NCBI GenBank assembly: GCA_965233535.1
Contig: OZ247489.1
Location: 496,001-560,000 of the forward strand
Direction: 5' to 3'
From: Cytomitobacter sp965233535
GTDB lineage: Bacteria > Pseudomonadota > Alphaproteobacteria > CAJXXZ01 > 1604HC
Length of the DNA stretch: 64,000 bases
The notes under the pieces are model-generated. The model had not been told where the DNA came from and did not search any database. It saw only the letters and a program-made list of their open reading frames with translations. Made by a program: the position numbers and the translations under genes. Shown here piece by piece: positions 18,368-28,102 of the stretch (its first letter is position 1; each line of letters opens with the position of its first letter).

Positions 18368-20065
18368 ATGTTATTACTTTATCCATTATTTTGGTTATTA
18401 TCAGGTGTGATTTGCGGGATCGGTACATATTTATTTCTTGAAGTCCCAAAAATTCTTTACACCCTCATCCCTATAATATTTGCTGTACTAAATCGCAAAA
18501 ATCACTTCTCATTATTATTTTGTATAGGGTGCGTAATAGGGTTTTCCAGGATCAGTTACAAAATATACTCCTTGCACTACCCTCAACCTACATTTACATC
18601 ATTTGAAGGTGAAATCGTACGATTAACAAAGAGTTATTCAAGCAATAAATACAAAGCTTTAATTCAATTAAAAGATACAAATTATTATATAAAATCTAAT
18701 TTAGATTATAGTCAAAACTTGGCACAAAATAATTATATATTTGGGGAAATCGATTTATATGGAATCCCTGACCCATGTTTACCAGAAGCAAAAGATATAA
18801 GGTATAAAGAGTTTTTTGCTAGAGTTATTTCGCATGGAACAATAACTTCATATGTGACTTCTCCAAGTACGAAAAAATCATTTGTACACAAAATTGAAGA
18901 TCAGATTCAAAATCACTTCCCATATATAGAGTCTACATTATTACGATCACTTGTTTTGGGTAAATCATACACAATGCCGCAAAGTATTCGCAATGCATTT
19001 CAAGATGCAAACTTAGCCCATTTATTAGCCATTTCTGGTTTACATATCAGTTTAGTAGCGTCTTGCTTTTATTTGTTCTTCAGATGGATAGTATGTTTTG
19101 CAATTTTTAGATATGTGTCAATTCCATTAGTTTCATTGGCTAAGCTATTTTCTGTAATTGGGGTTATAAGCTATTTTTCACTCATTGAAACAGCTTTTTC
19201 CTCAATACGATCTGTAATCATGTTTTTGTTTCCGCTACTTTGTTATTTTTCATCCAAGAAAAATCTTGCTTCTCATTCTTTTATGTCAGCAGTATTATTA
19301 ATATTGCTAATTTGGCCAGAAGCATTATTATACCCAGGATTTCAATTTTCATGTTTAGCAGTATTCAGCTTAATGAACTTCAGGTTTAATATCAAAAACT
19401 ACTTTGTAAGCATTTTAGCAAGTACATTTGTGTGCTTAATCACAATGGCCCCATTTTCTATATATTGGGTCAACAAATTTCCTATTCAACCATTTTTAGC
19501 TAATTTAATATGCATTCCTTTGATGTTTGTCATCATGTTTTTAATTATAATATGGCTTTTTTTATGCCGTATTAACATTTCACTGATGATATTGAATAAA
19601 TTATTATCTTTTTGTTTGGGATTCATGATTGACATTACTGTTGTATTAAAAGATTTATTTAACCACACAATGATATTTCACCAAATTCATTACATGACTT
19701 TAGCATTCTGGATGTTAGGTTTAATTTTACTACTACATCATAAAAAACAGATAAAATATTTAAGCATACTTTGTGCTTTGCCATTTTTATTTAATATATT
19801 GAACAAACCCAAAAATATGTTTGTTATTTCTAGATCTGGAGAAGTAGCTCTTTTGGAAAATGGAAATCTATATGCTCAAAATGAAACATTTACTACAAGC
19901 TGTTGGGCTCAAACATTAGGAGCAAAACTTATTATCAATGATATAGTTAGCGAACATTTCACTACTATAAAACGCAATAACAGGATACAAGAAATAAACT
20001 TCCACAACGGAGTGAAAATTTCAAAAATGCGAATGAACAAAGGCTCTTGTAAAGTCAGGAAATAG
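18368..20065 (+). CDS. comEC: ComEC/Rec2 DNA-uptake channel protein without MBL domain
   Basis: ComEC forms the inner-membrane channel for single-stranded DNA in natural transformation. The protein has N-terminal membrane helices, an OB-like DUF4131 region (about 70-165) and a polytopic Competence domain opening with AHLLAISGLHISLV (217-230), the hallmark motif. Several more helices follow to about residue 480. The C-terminus (residues about 480-565) is short and lacks the HxDxDH metallo-beta-lactamase domain carried by many ComEC proteins (about 750 residues). Three secreted proteins of that MBL type are encoded separately in this window. Whether transformation occurs here is unknown; no other competence genes are seen. 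Confidence 0.9.
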   Translation: MLLLYPLFWLLSGVICGIGTYLFLEVPKILYTLIPIIFAVLNRKNHFSLLFCIGCVIGFSRISYKIYSLHYPQPTFTSFEGEIVRLTKSYSSNKYKALIQLKDTNYYIKSNLDYSQNLAQNNYIFGEIDLYGIPDPCLPEAKDIRYKEFFARVISHGTITSYVTSPSTKKSFVHKIEDQIQNHFPYIESTLLRSLVLGKSYTMPQSIRNAFQDANLAHLLAISGLHISLVASCFYLFFRWIVCFAIFRYVSIPLVSLAKLFSVIGVISYFSLIETAFSSIRSVIMFLFPLLCYFSSKKNLASHSFMSAVLLILLIWPEALLYPGFQFSCLAVFSLMNFRFNIKNYFVSILASTFVCLITMAPFSIYWVNKFPIQPFLANLICIPLMFVIMFLIIIWLFLCRINISLMILNKLLSFCLGFMIDITVVLKDLFNHTMIFHQIHYMTLAFWMLGLILLLHHKKQIKYLSILCALPFLFNILNKPKNMFVISRSGEVALLENGNLYAQNETFTTSCWAQTLGAKLIINDIVSEHFTTIKRNNRIQEINFHNGVKISKMRMNKGSCKVRK

Positions 20066-20081
20066 ATTTAGGATAAAATGA

Positions 20082-20420
20082 ATGGAGATTAATGTGTATA
20101 ATCAAAATAATATATTTGCTAAAATTTTAAGGGGAGAAATTCCTTGTACAAAAGTTTATGAGGATGATTATACATTAGCATTCGAAGATATTAACCCTAG
20201 TGCAAAAATCCATATACTGATTATACCTAAAGGTGAATATTCCAATTTTACAGACCTTTTAGATGCTAATTCTGATTTTATGACAAATTTCATGCTTGGT
20301 GTGAAAAAAGCAATTAAAGCTGTAAATGTAGAAAATAAAGACTATAAGCTTCTTACAAACAATGGCTCAAATGCAGGTCAGGAAGTTTTTCATATGCACT
20401 TTCATGTTTTAATAAATTAA
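20082..20420 (+). CDS. HIT family nucleotide-binding protein, C-terminally short
   Basis: Histidine-triad (HinT-like) purine phosphoramidase. IFAKILRGEIPCTKVYEDD and LAFEDINPSAKIHILIIPK are typical, and the active-site triad HMHFH is at 104-108. The protein ends four residues after the triad (VLIN), whereas family members usually continue 8-15 residues, for example with a GGR motif. Behind the stop another frame encodes about 30 residues rich in K and E, possibly debris. It starts 16 bp behind comEC. Probably active, since the catalytic histidines are complete. Confidence 0.88.
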   Translation: MEINVYNQNNIFAKILRGEIPCTKVYEDDYTLAFEDINPSAKIHILIIPKGEYSNFTDLLDANSDFMTNFMLGVKKAIKAVNVENKDYKLLTNNGSNAGQEVFHMHFHVLIN

Positions 20421-20629
20421 CAAAAAACATGATAAAACAAAGGCTATAATAGAGGAATTCAAGGACAAAGCAATAGCTGAAGGAGAGGATAAATTTATTA
20501 AAGTTCAAATTTAAAGGCATTGAGATTTTTATGTGAAATATATTGATAGTTCTAACAGTTATCGAAAAATATAAAGGGGCATCAGATTTAAATGTGTTTG
20601 ATTTGAAATTCTATTTACCTACTATAAAG

Positions 20630-21631
20630 TCAGGTTTGCATCTTCAGACTATCAATTTTATAGGCAGCTAATGTTCCTTCTTCGTAACTAGAGTACCAAC
20701 CTTTTTTAGCATATAAATATCCTGTATAAGCAATCATCAACCCATTATCTCTACATAATTTTGGGTCAGGCATAAAAAGCGTTTTACCATTTTCTATACA
20801 TAATTTCTGAATTCTCTCTCTAATAAACAAGTTAGAAGCGACTCCACCTACAAATGCCCAAGATGTGATGTCACTTTTTTCCCATGCATTTTCCAACCTA
20901 CTTTTAAGAGATTCATATACTATATTTTGCAAACTCATGCACAAATCACTCTTAGTTTGTTCAGATTTATCACTTTTTTCCCAAAATCGCATTGCAGCAC
21001 TTTTCAGGCCTGAAAAAGAAAAATCAATTGAAGTGTCTTTATATAATGGGATAGGTAATTTTACTGTGTTTTGAGCATTTTGAGCACACTTTTCCATATA
21101 TGGGCCAGCGGGGTTAGGAAACCCTAAACAACGCCCTATTTTATCAAACATTTCACCAACAGCATCATCCATTGTTGAACCTAATGTTTCATATTTAGCT
21201 AAATCATGCGCTGCTATTATAGATGTATGCCCTCCTGAAACTAACAAAACTCCAAAAGGAAATTTCAGCTCACTCTTCCACTTTGCAACAATTAAGTGAC
21301 CTTCTAAATGGTGAACTCCTATCCATGGGATCTTCAAACTCCAAGCTAAGGTTTTTGCATATGTCACTCCTACCATCAAGCTTCCATGTAAACCAGGTCC
21401 TTGTGTAGCTGCTATAAAATTCAAATCAGTTAATTTATATCCATTATTCTTCAGCACTTTACTTATCAAATTAGGAAGTACGTCCATGTGCTCTCTAGAA
21501 GCATATTCAGGAACAACTCCTCCAAATTCAGAGGAATCTTGTGTCACAATTTCATTTGCTAAGCATTCCTCATTAAGCATAAGAGAAACTGCAGTATCAT
21601 CACAACTTGTTTCAATTCCTAAATACAACAT
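20630..21631 (-). CDS. tsaD: tRNA threonylcarbamoyltransferase TsaD
   Basis: TsaD (Kae1/YgjD) transfers threonylcarbamoyl to A37 of tRNAs reading ANN codons. Start MLYLGIETSCDDTAVSL is the ASKHA phosphate-1 loop, the metal histidines are in VHHLEGH (H108 and H112), and GPGLHGSLMVG and the C-terminal CRDNGLMIAYTG are intact. The 333-residue length is normal. It is a single gene on the minus strand next to tRNA-Gly. Confidence 0.96.
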   Translation of the reverse strand: MLYLGIETSCDDTAVSLMLNEECLANEIVTQDSSEFGGVVPEYASREHMDVLPNLISKVLKNNGYKLTDLNFIAATQGPGLHGSLMVGVTYAKTLAWSLKIPWIGVHHLEGHLIVAKWKSELKFPFGVLLVSGGHTSIIAAHDLAKYETLGSTMDDAVGEMFDKIGRCLGFPNPAGPYMEKCAQNAQNTVKLPIPLYKDTSIDFSFSGLKSAAMRFWEKSDKSEQTKSDLCMSLQNIVYESLKSRLENAWEKSDITSWAFVGGVASNLFIRERIQKLCIENGKTLFMPDPKLCRDNGLMIAYTGYLYAKKGWYSSYEEGTLAAYKIDSLKMQT

Positions 21632-21717
21632 AAATGTAAAATAACATGAATAAAAATAATGAAGTAGATTTATATAACTTTTATAAGTAAAAAATTTATT
21701 GTAAAAAAATTAAGATA

Positions 21718-21789
21718 AGCGGGCGAAGAGATTCGAACCCTCGACCCCAACCTTGGCAAGGTTGTGCTCTACCACTGAGCTACGCCCGC
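21718..21789 (-). tRNA. tRNA-Gly (GCC anticodon)
   Basis: On the minus strand the acceptor stem GCGGGCG pairs with CGCCCGC, the D arm is GCTCAGTGGTAGAGC, and the anticodon loop TTGCCAA in stem AACCT-type context gives GCC. The T arm contains GGTTCGAATC. The discriminator is T, as in bacterial tRNA-Gly, and CCA is not encoded. Confidence 0.97.
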
Positions 21790-21988
21790 ATGCAAGTAAT
21801 TATGATCAATCATATCAAAAAAGTAAAGACATGCAGCATAAAGAAATCGCTCAAATAATAGAAACACAATAAGATTTTTTAAACAAATTTATATCAACTC
21901 ATAACACTATATAATAATATTGAGTTATTAAAATTATTTACCAGACCTTTTGTTGGATTATAAAGAAAATGTACTATAATAAATTTAT

Positions 21989-22486
21989 ATGAGCTTAGAA
22001 TTTTCAATTTGGCGTATCATTCCTATAAAAGATAAGAAGGTATTTGCTGAAGACTTAATTAAATTATATTATTTTATGCATAACCAATCGGAGTTATGGA
22101 ATCAAATTCCATTAAATTCTAGGGGATTGTTTGATTCTGGAGAGTTTTCTCAACTATTTAAAATGGTTGTGCAAACTGTATATGAAAAATGCACATGGCA
22201 AGATTTTAATTCTTTTATTTCTCAAATATATAGTAAGTGCATAAAAAGCTCTGAATATGTTTCAAAAATTCAAATTACTTTAGCTAAACCAAATGAAAAG
22301 TTATCAAAAGAGTTAAAATCATACCTTGATAATATGTTTGGTGATCAAACTCAAGTTGTTACAAAATACAAAGCTTCATTATTAGGAGGATTTACAATTG
22401 ACTTAAGCTCTACCAGAGTAGACGCTTCTTATGTTAATATGTTGAGTAAATTTGTTGGAGAATTGAATGCGTCATTTAAAGTCTAA
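21989..22486 (+). CDS. atpH: F1F0 ATP synthase delta subunit
   Basis: The delta (OSCP-like) subunit links F1 to the peripheral stalk. The 165-residue protein ends with the conserved strand-helix pattern GGFTIDLSSTRVDASYVNMLSKF. The N-terminal helical domain is diverged. It is the first gene of atpHAGDC, the alphaproteobacterial F1 order with F0 genes elsewhere, and overlaps atpA by 20 bp. Confidence 0.92.
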   Translation: MSLEFSIWRIIPIKDKKVFAEDLIKLYYFMHNQSELWNQIPLNSRGLFDSGEFSQLFKMVVQTVYEKCTWQDFNSFISQIYSKCIKSSEYVSKIQITLAKPNEKLSKELKSYLDNMFGDQTQVVTKYKASLLGGFTIDLSSTRVDASYVNMLSKFVGELNASFKV

Positions 22487-23987
22487 AGATATTGAGAGTG
22501 TCATCAAAGGGACAGTAGAAAACTTTGATAAGAACGTAGATATTTATGAAACAGGAAAAGTTGAAAGTGTCGCTGACGGCATATGTGAAATCTTAGGATT
22601 ACATAATGCTATATATGGCGAAGTTGTTATTTTTGACAATAAACAAGAAGGTCTTATTGTTGAATTAAGTGAACATGTAGTAAAAGTTGCTATATTAAGC
22701 GCTGAACCAAAAGTTGTTGTTGATATGCCTGTATATAGAAGTAAGAATATATTAAAAGTAGGCGTAGGGAATGAACTTTTAGGTCGTGTTGTAAATGCGT
22801 TAGGTCAACCTATAGATGAAAAAGGTGATGTCAAAACTAAATTTGAGAGAATCGTAATGCAAGAATCACCTCAAATAATTGATAGAAAACATGTATCTGA
22901 ACCTATGTATACTGGTGTAAAGGCAATTGATGCATTAATTCCGATTGGGTTTGGACAAAGAGAGTTAATTTTAGGAGATCGAAGAACTGGAAAAAGCACA
23001 ATAGCAATAGGGTCTATTTTAAATCAAAAAGAAAGATATAAAAATGGAAATCCGGTTTATTGCGTATATGTTTTGATTGGTAAAAAAGCATCTGATGCAG
23101 CAAAATTAGCCTATCAACTTGAAAAAGAAGGAGCAATGGAATACACAACTATTGTTTTAGCTTCTGCTGATGATCCATCTATTTTTCAATACTTAGCTCC
23201 TTATATTGGAACTGCAATAGCTGAACATTACAGAGATAATGGAGAGCATGCATTAATCGTATATGATGATTTATCCAAGCACGCGATTGCATATAGAGAA
23301 ATTTCTCTATTATTAAAACGTTTTCCAGGTCGTGAAGCATATCCTGGAGATGTTTTTTTCATACATTCAAGTTTATTGGAAAGAGCAGCTTGTATGAGCG
23401 ATGAAAAAGGTGGTGGTTCTTTAACTGCATTACCTATCATTGAAACTCAGGAAGGTGATATTTCATCATATATTTCAACTAATGTAATATCCATAACTGA
23501 TGGACAAATCTTCATGGATAACAAAATGTTTCTTGAAGGTCAAAGACCAGCTATTAACACAAACATTTCTGTAAGTAGAGTTGGTGGAGCTGCCCAAACA
23601 CAAGCGATGAGAAAAGTTGCTGGTATGATGAAATTAGAGTTAGCTCAATATGCTGAATTAAAAGAGTTTTCTAGATTTTTAACTGATATTGATGCAACAA
23701 CATCCAAAGCTCTAAAGCGTGGAGAAGCTGTAACACGTATTTTAAGGCAAAGTGCAAACCAACTGTATTCTTTTGAAGATGAGATATTAGTTATTTTTGC
23801 ATGTAACTTAGGATGTTTCGATAATTACCCATTAGATCAACTTGATAAAACTGAACAAATTTTCTTATCTGAATTTAAAAAAGAACATTTTAGAACTGTT
23901 GCTAAGCTAATTGAAACACAAACAATTGATGATGAAATTGATTCAATTATCAAGAAATTTGTTAATCAATTTAAGGAAAAAGCATAA
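22467..23987 (+). CDS. atpA: F1F0 ATP synthase alpha subunit
   Basis: Nucleotide-binding non-catalytic subunit of F1. The P-loop is GDRRTGKST (170-178), where most bacteria have GDRQTGKT. The beta-barrel, core (ALIVYDDLSKHAIAYREISLLLKRFPGREAYPGD in part) and C-terminal ELKEFSRF segment are all present. The length of 506 is typical. Its stop overlaps the atpG start by one base. Confidence 0.97.
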   Translation: MRHLKSKDIESVIKGTVENFDKNVDIYETGKVESVADGICEILGLHNAIYGEVVIFDNKQEGLIVELSEHVVKVAILSAEPKVVVDMPVYRSKNILKVGVGNELLGRVVNALGQPIDEKGDVKTKFERIVMQESPQIIDRKHVSEPMYTGVKAIDALIPIGFGQRELILGDRRTGKSTIAIGSILNQKERYKNGNPVYCVYVLIGKKASDAAKLAYQLEKEGAMEYTTIVLASADDPSIFQYLAPYIGTAIAEHYRDNGEHALIVYDDLSKHAIAYREISLLLKRFPGREAYPGDVFFIHSSLLERAACMSDEKGGGSLTALPIIETQEGDISSYISTNVISITDGQIFMDNKMFLEGQRPAINTNISVSRVGGAAQTQAMRKVAGMMKLELAQYAELKEFSRFLTDIDATTSKALKRGEAVTRILRQSANQLYSFEDEILVIFACNLGCFDNYPLDQLDKTEQIFLSEFKKEHFRTVAKLIETQTIDDEIDSIIKKFVNQFKEKA

Positions 23988-24712
23988 TGAAGCTACAAAC
24001 ATTACAAGAGAAACAAAAAAACATATCAAACATAGGGAGAATCACATCTGCAATTCAAACTATTTCTATGGTAAAAAAACAACAAGCTAGCAAAGCATAC
24101 AACAAAACTTTAATCAGCCTTTCTGTGTTAAGGAAAGAAGTAAATAGGCTAACGTTTTCTGATTTTAATCAAAATGCACTACATATAGTATTTAGTGTGG
24201 ATAAAAAATTCTGTAGAGACTTTATATATTTAGCTTCTAACTATGTTTCTAAATTACAATATGATCAAAATGATACTTTTATATCGTTTGGAAAACATGC
24301 TATAGAATCATTGAAAAACTCTAATGCTGAAATAAAAGTAATGGAAATTATACTTTCTTTGGAAGATGCTTATTCTGCAGCTATATTAGCTATAAAGCAT
24401 TTAATGAGTGGACGTGAGATTATTATGCACTTTTACTCTGTTAATGAATCAAAGTTTATTAACTCTAGCGTTTTCCCAGGAATTCCATCATTAAAAGATA
24501 AAAACATATGTACATTATATATGGCATATTATATATATGTATCAGCAATTGAAACTAGTATGATTGAAAATTCAAGTAGAGCTGTAGCAATGGCTCAAGC
24601 ATCAGACACTTGCAAAAATATGCAACATGAATTGAAATTACAATATAACCGTTTGCGACAAGAAAAAATAACCTTGGAAATGAGTGAAATTATAGGAGGC
24701 TTAGGTATATAA
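23987..24712 (+). CDS. atpG: F1F0 ATP synthase gamma subunit
   Basis: Central rotor shaft of F1. N-terminal helix NISNIGRITSAIQTISMVKKQQASKA and C-terminal helix SSRAVAMAQASDTCKNM...YNRLRQEKITLEMSEIIGGLGI are the conserved rotor helices. At 241 residues it is shorter than the usual 280-300, through trimming of the middle domain. It is tightly packed between atpA (1-bp overlap) and atpD (no gap). Confidence 0.94.
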   Translation: MKLQTLQEKQKNISNIGRITSAIQTISMVKKQQASKAYNKTLISLSVLRKEVNRLTFSDFNQNALHIVFSVDKKFCRDFIYLASNYVSKLQYDQNDTFISFGKHAIESLKNSNAEIKVMEIILSLEDAYSAAILAIKHLMSGREIIMHFYSVNESKFINSSVFPGIPSLKDKNICTLYMAYYIYVSAIETSMIENSSRAVAMAQASDTCKNMQHELKLQYNRLRQEKITLEMSEIIGGLGI

Positions 24713-26161
24713 ATGAATATTAAAAATAATAAAACAATTAAAAACACCAGAAATATAGGTAAAATTGTTTCTGTTAGAGGTGTTGTAGTTGACATACTGT
24801 TTGAAAATACAGTTCCACCAATTTTAAATGCTTTAAGTGTGCAAAATGAATTAAAAAAATCTACTGCTTACTTAGAAGTTTCTGCGCATTTGGGGAATGG
24901 AATTGTCAGAGCTATTGCGATGTCTGACACTATAGGCCTTAAAAGAGGCTTGGAAGTTATAGACACAGGAACTGGTTTGGAAATACCTGTAGGTCGAGAA
25001 ACATTAGGTAGAGTATTTAACGTTGTTGGAGAAACTATAGATGGAAGAGAATCTTTAGATGATAGCGTTAAAAAATGGCCTATACATAGAAAAGCTCCTC
25101 CATTTTCAATGCAATCTGTAAAAACTCAAATTTTTGTTACAGGGATTAAAGTAATTGATTTATTATTGCCGTATGTTAAAGGTGGTAAAATTGGATTATT
25201 CGGAGGTGCTGGAGTTGGAAAAACAGTACTGATCATGGAATTAATCAATAACATGGCTCAAGAACATGGTGGAAAAGCTGTATTTGCTGGAGTTGGTGAG
25301 CGAATCAGAGAAGGTCATGAATTGTATAATGAAATGATCAATGAGGGTTTAATTGACTTGAATGGAGACACATCAAAAGTTTCATTAATATACGGTCAAA
25401 TGAACGAACCTCCTGGAGCTCGATCCAGAGTTGCATATGGTGGAATCACAATAGCTGAATACTTTAGAGATGTTGAAGGTCAGGATGTATTCTTTTTTGT
25501 AGATAACTTGTTCAGATTCACTCAAGCTGGTGCAGAAATTTCTATTCTTCTAGAAAGGCTCCCTTCTGCAGTTGGATATCAACCAACTTTGGCAACAGAA
25601 ATGGGTTCATTACAAGAAAGAATTACTAGCACAAAAGCAAACTCAATTACTAGTATTCAAGCAATTTACTTGCCTGCAGATGATAGTACAGACCCTGCCC
25701 CAGCTTCAGCCTTTTCTCACTTAGACTCTATTACAGTATTAAGCAGATCTATGGCTTCTATTGGAATATACCCAGCTATTGATCCATTAGCATCTTATTC
25801 TAATGCATTGAGCCCTGAAATCATTGGAGAAGCACATTATTATGTTGCAACTGAAGTTATTAAATGCCTACAAAAATACAAAGATTTAAGTGATACTATC
25901 GCTGTTCTTGGTTTAGATGAATTATCTCCTGAAGATCAGATTATAGTAAAACGAGCAAGAAAAATGCAAAGATTTTTATCTCAACCCATGTTTATGGCAC
26001 AATCTTTTAGTTCTATGCCAGGAAAATACATAGAAATTGAAGATACAATCAAAGGTTTTAAAATGATTTTGGAAGGTGAATGTGATCATTTACCAGATAG
26101 TGCATTTTACATGATTGGAACTATCGAAGAAGCATTTGCGAAAACAAGTAGGGCTGGATAA
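24713..26161 (+). CDS. atpD: F1F0 ATP synthase beta subunit
   Basis: Catalytic subunit of F1. P-loop GGAGVGKT (164-171), the catalytic GERIREG segment, DVFFFVDNLFRFTQAG and the PSAVGYQPTL motif are intact. The N-terminus has about ten extra polar residues. Length 482. It is followed by atpC with a one-base overlap. Confidence 0.98.
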   Translation: MNIKNNKTIKNTRNIGKIVSVRGVVVDILFENTVPPILNALSVQNELKKSTAYLEVSAHLGNGIVRAIAMSDTIGLKRGLEVIDTGTGLEIPVGRETLGRVFNVVGETIDGRESLDDSVKKWPIHRKAPPFSMQSVKTQIFVTGIKVIDLLLPYVKGGKIGLFGGAGVGKTVLIMELINNMAQEHGGKAVFAGVGERIREGHELYNEMINEGLIDLNGDTSKVSLIYGQMNEPPGARSRVAYGGITIAEYFRDVEGQDVFFFVDNLFRFTQAGAEISILLERLPSAVGYQPTLATEMGSLQERITSTKANSITSIQAIYLPADDSTDPAPASAFSHLDSITVLSRSMASIGIYPAIDPLASYSNALSPEIIGEAHYYVATEVIKCLQKYKDLSDTIAVLGLDELSPEDQIIVKRARKMQRFLSQPMFMAQSFSSMPGKYIEIEDTIKGFKMILEGECDHLPDSAFYMIGTIEEAFAKTSRAG

Positions 26162-26538
26162 TGTTTGTATCCTTGGTATGTGGGCAACAAGAAATCATTC
26201 ATGAAAAAGTGTGCATGTTAGGATTGCAAACTTATGATGGAATGAAAGCAATATACAAAGGATATAAGGATGCAAATATACTATTAAAACCTGGAGTAAT
26301 ATTCATTTTACTTAAAACAGGTGATGTAAAGTATAATATAGGAAATACGTTTATGAAAAAAACAAATGAAAGTATTTATATTGTAACGAATTACATTAAC
26401 ACAAATTCAAATGTCAAAATTCAACCACAATTACAAAAAACATGGTCAGAAGTAATCAATAGCTACAAAAAAGAATGGACTGATTACAATTGGTTCGAAG
26501 ATAATAAAGAAAAAGCGAATGAGCTCATTCAAGAATAA
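26161..26538 (+). CDS. atpC: F1F0 ATP synthase epsilon subunit (diverged)
   Basis: The position behind atpD with a 1-bp overlap, the length of 125 residues and a predominantly beta N-terminal half followed by a helical end fit the epsilon subunit. Sequence conservation is weak: FVSLVCGQQEIIHEKVCMLGLQTYDG replaces the usual 'PxGxxGVLPxHxP' region, and the inhibitory C-terminal helices are poorly preserved. The 3' end overlaps dnaG by 20 bp. Confidence 0.8.
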   Translation: MFVSLVCGQQEIIHEKVCMLGLQTYDGMKAIYKGYKDANILLKPGVIFILLKTGDVKYNIGNTFMKKTNESIYIVTNYINTNSNVKIQPQLQKTWSEVINSYKKEWTDYNWFEDNKEKANELIQE

Positions 26539-28102
26539 TTTTGTTAATGATTTAAAATCTTCTGTTAAATTATCTGAAGTTGTAAGAAAATATATTAATT
26601 TTTCTAATCATTCTGGAAAGAAATTCTATATTGCATGCCCTTTTCATAATGAAAAAAGTCCATCGTGTGTTGTTCAAGATGATATAGGACTGTTTCATTG
26701 CTTTGGGTGTGGAGCCAGCGGTGATTTAATTAAGTTTGTTGAAAAAATTGAAAATATACAATTTATAGATGCATGCAAAAAAATAGCTGATTGGTTTAAT
26801 ATTAAATATTCATTTGAAAAGAAAGTTCACTCAGATTTAGATCATTCCACTTCTTTAACAAATTGGTTTGTAGATAGTTTGAAACATAATTTAACAGCAA
26901 TTGAGTATTTAAAAAACAGAGGATTAACCGAAAAAACCATTTCAACATTTGAGATAGGTTGGATTCCAGAAGCTAATTCAGTTCTCAATTTTTGTAAAAA
27001 ACAAAACATTTCTAATGAAATTATGCTTAAGATAGGATTTAAGGATTCTATATTAAAAATCTTTCAAAACAGAATTGTATTCCCAATATATGTACATAAT
27101 AAAGTGTGTGGTTTTGGAGCAAGGTATATTACAAAGCGGTTTGGACCAAAGTATATTAACAGCCCTGAAACAGAATATTTCAAAAAATCAGAGATATTAT
27201 ATGGAACAAAATATGTAGACAAATACAAGCCTATTGTTTTGGTTGAAGGATACATGGATGTAGTTGTGATGCATCAATTCGGATGTAATGCTGTTGCTGC
27301 ATTAGGAACTGCAATTTCTTATAATCATGTAAATCAAATTTTCAATATGGGACAAGAAGCAATAATTTGTTTAGATGGAGATGAAGCTGGGTTAAAATCT
27401 ATGAAAAGAATTGTAGAATTAGTTTTACCACATTTAGATGAAAAATCATTGATATCATTTATAATATTACCAGACAAAGAGGATCCCGATAGCTTTTTAT
27501 TTAAATATGGAAAAGATAAATGGGATGAATTACAAGAAAAAAGAATACCTTTGGTTAAGGCATGTTGGGATTTATTTTTAAATAAAAGTGACATACCTGA
27601 AATTCAGTATAAATATTACACACAAGTTTTAGAATTGGGAAACACAATTAAGAATCCAAATATTAAAGAGTTATATAAACAAAAATGGCGTGAATTATGG
27701 AAAAGTGAAATTGTAAAATATAAAAAATATGGCAGTCATGCTAAAGCATATTTAAAAAAGCCTGTTCCAAACTTACAATCTACTTATGAAAAGATTTTAA
27801 TTGGTATGATTTTAAAAAGCCCTGAGATCTATGATTATATCTGTGATGATTTTTTAAATTTAGAATTATCTAAAGAAATAAGAATAATGCAAGATTTAAT
27901 ACCAAAATGGATAAAGAAAGCTGAATACAATCTTGACTTTTTTGCAGAAACAGGATCTACTGACATAGTGGATTCATGCCTCTCAGATAACATTATGCAA
28001 GTAGCGCCGTTTATGTCTTCTGAGCAGAACAAAGAAGATTTAGTCAGAATGTGGCAGTTTATATTCAACAAAGGGAGTAATTATGGAAAGAAAATTAGAT
28101 AA
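26519..28102 (+). CDS. dnaG: DNA primase DnaG
   Basis: Primase for chromosomal replication. The CHC2 zinc finger is present (C40, H43, C61, C64 in CPFHNEKSPS...CFGCGASGD). The Toprim domain shows LVEGYMDVVVM (about 241-251) and ICLDGDEAGLKS. The C-terminal helicase-binding domain is short; total length is 527. The ATG at 26519 lies inside atpC, giving a 20-bp overlap, and the gene again overlaps rpoD by 20 bp. Confidence 0.96.
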   Translation: MSSFKNNFVNDLKSSVKLSEVVRKYINFSNHSGKKFYIACPFHNEKSPSCVVQDDIGLFHCFGCGASGDLIKFVEKIENIQFIDACKKIADWFNIKYSFEKKVHSDLDHSTSLTNWFVDSLKHNLTAIEYLKNRGLTEKTISTFEIGWIPEANSVLNFCKKQNISNEIMLKIGFKDSILKIFQNRIVFPIYVHNKVCGFGARYITKRFGPKYINSPETEYFKKSEILYGTKYVDKYKPIVLVEGYMDVVVMHQFGCNAVAALGTAISYNHVNQIFNMGQEAIICLDGDEAGLKSMKRIVELVLPHLDEKSLISFIILPDKEDPDSFLFKYGKDKWDELQEKRIPLVKACWDLFLNKSDIPEIQYKYYTQVLELGNTIKNPNIKELYKQKWRELWKSEIVKYKKYGSHAKAYLKKPVPNLQSTYEKILIGMILKSPEIYDYICDDFLNLELSKEIRIMQDLIPKWIKKAEYNLDFFAETGSTDIVDSCLSDNIMQVAPFMSSEQNKEDLVRMWQFIFNKGSNYGKKIR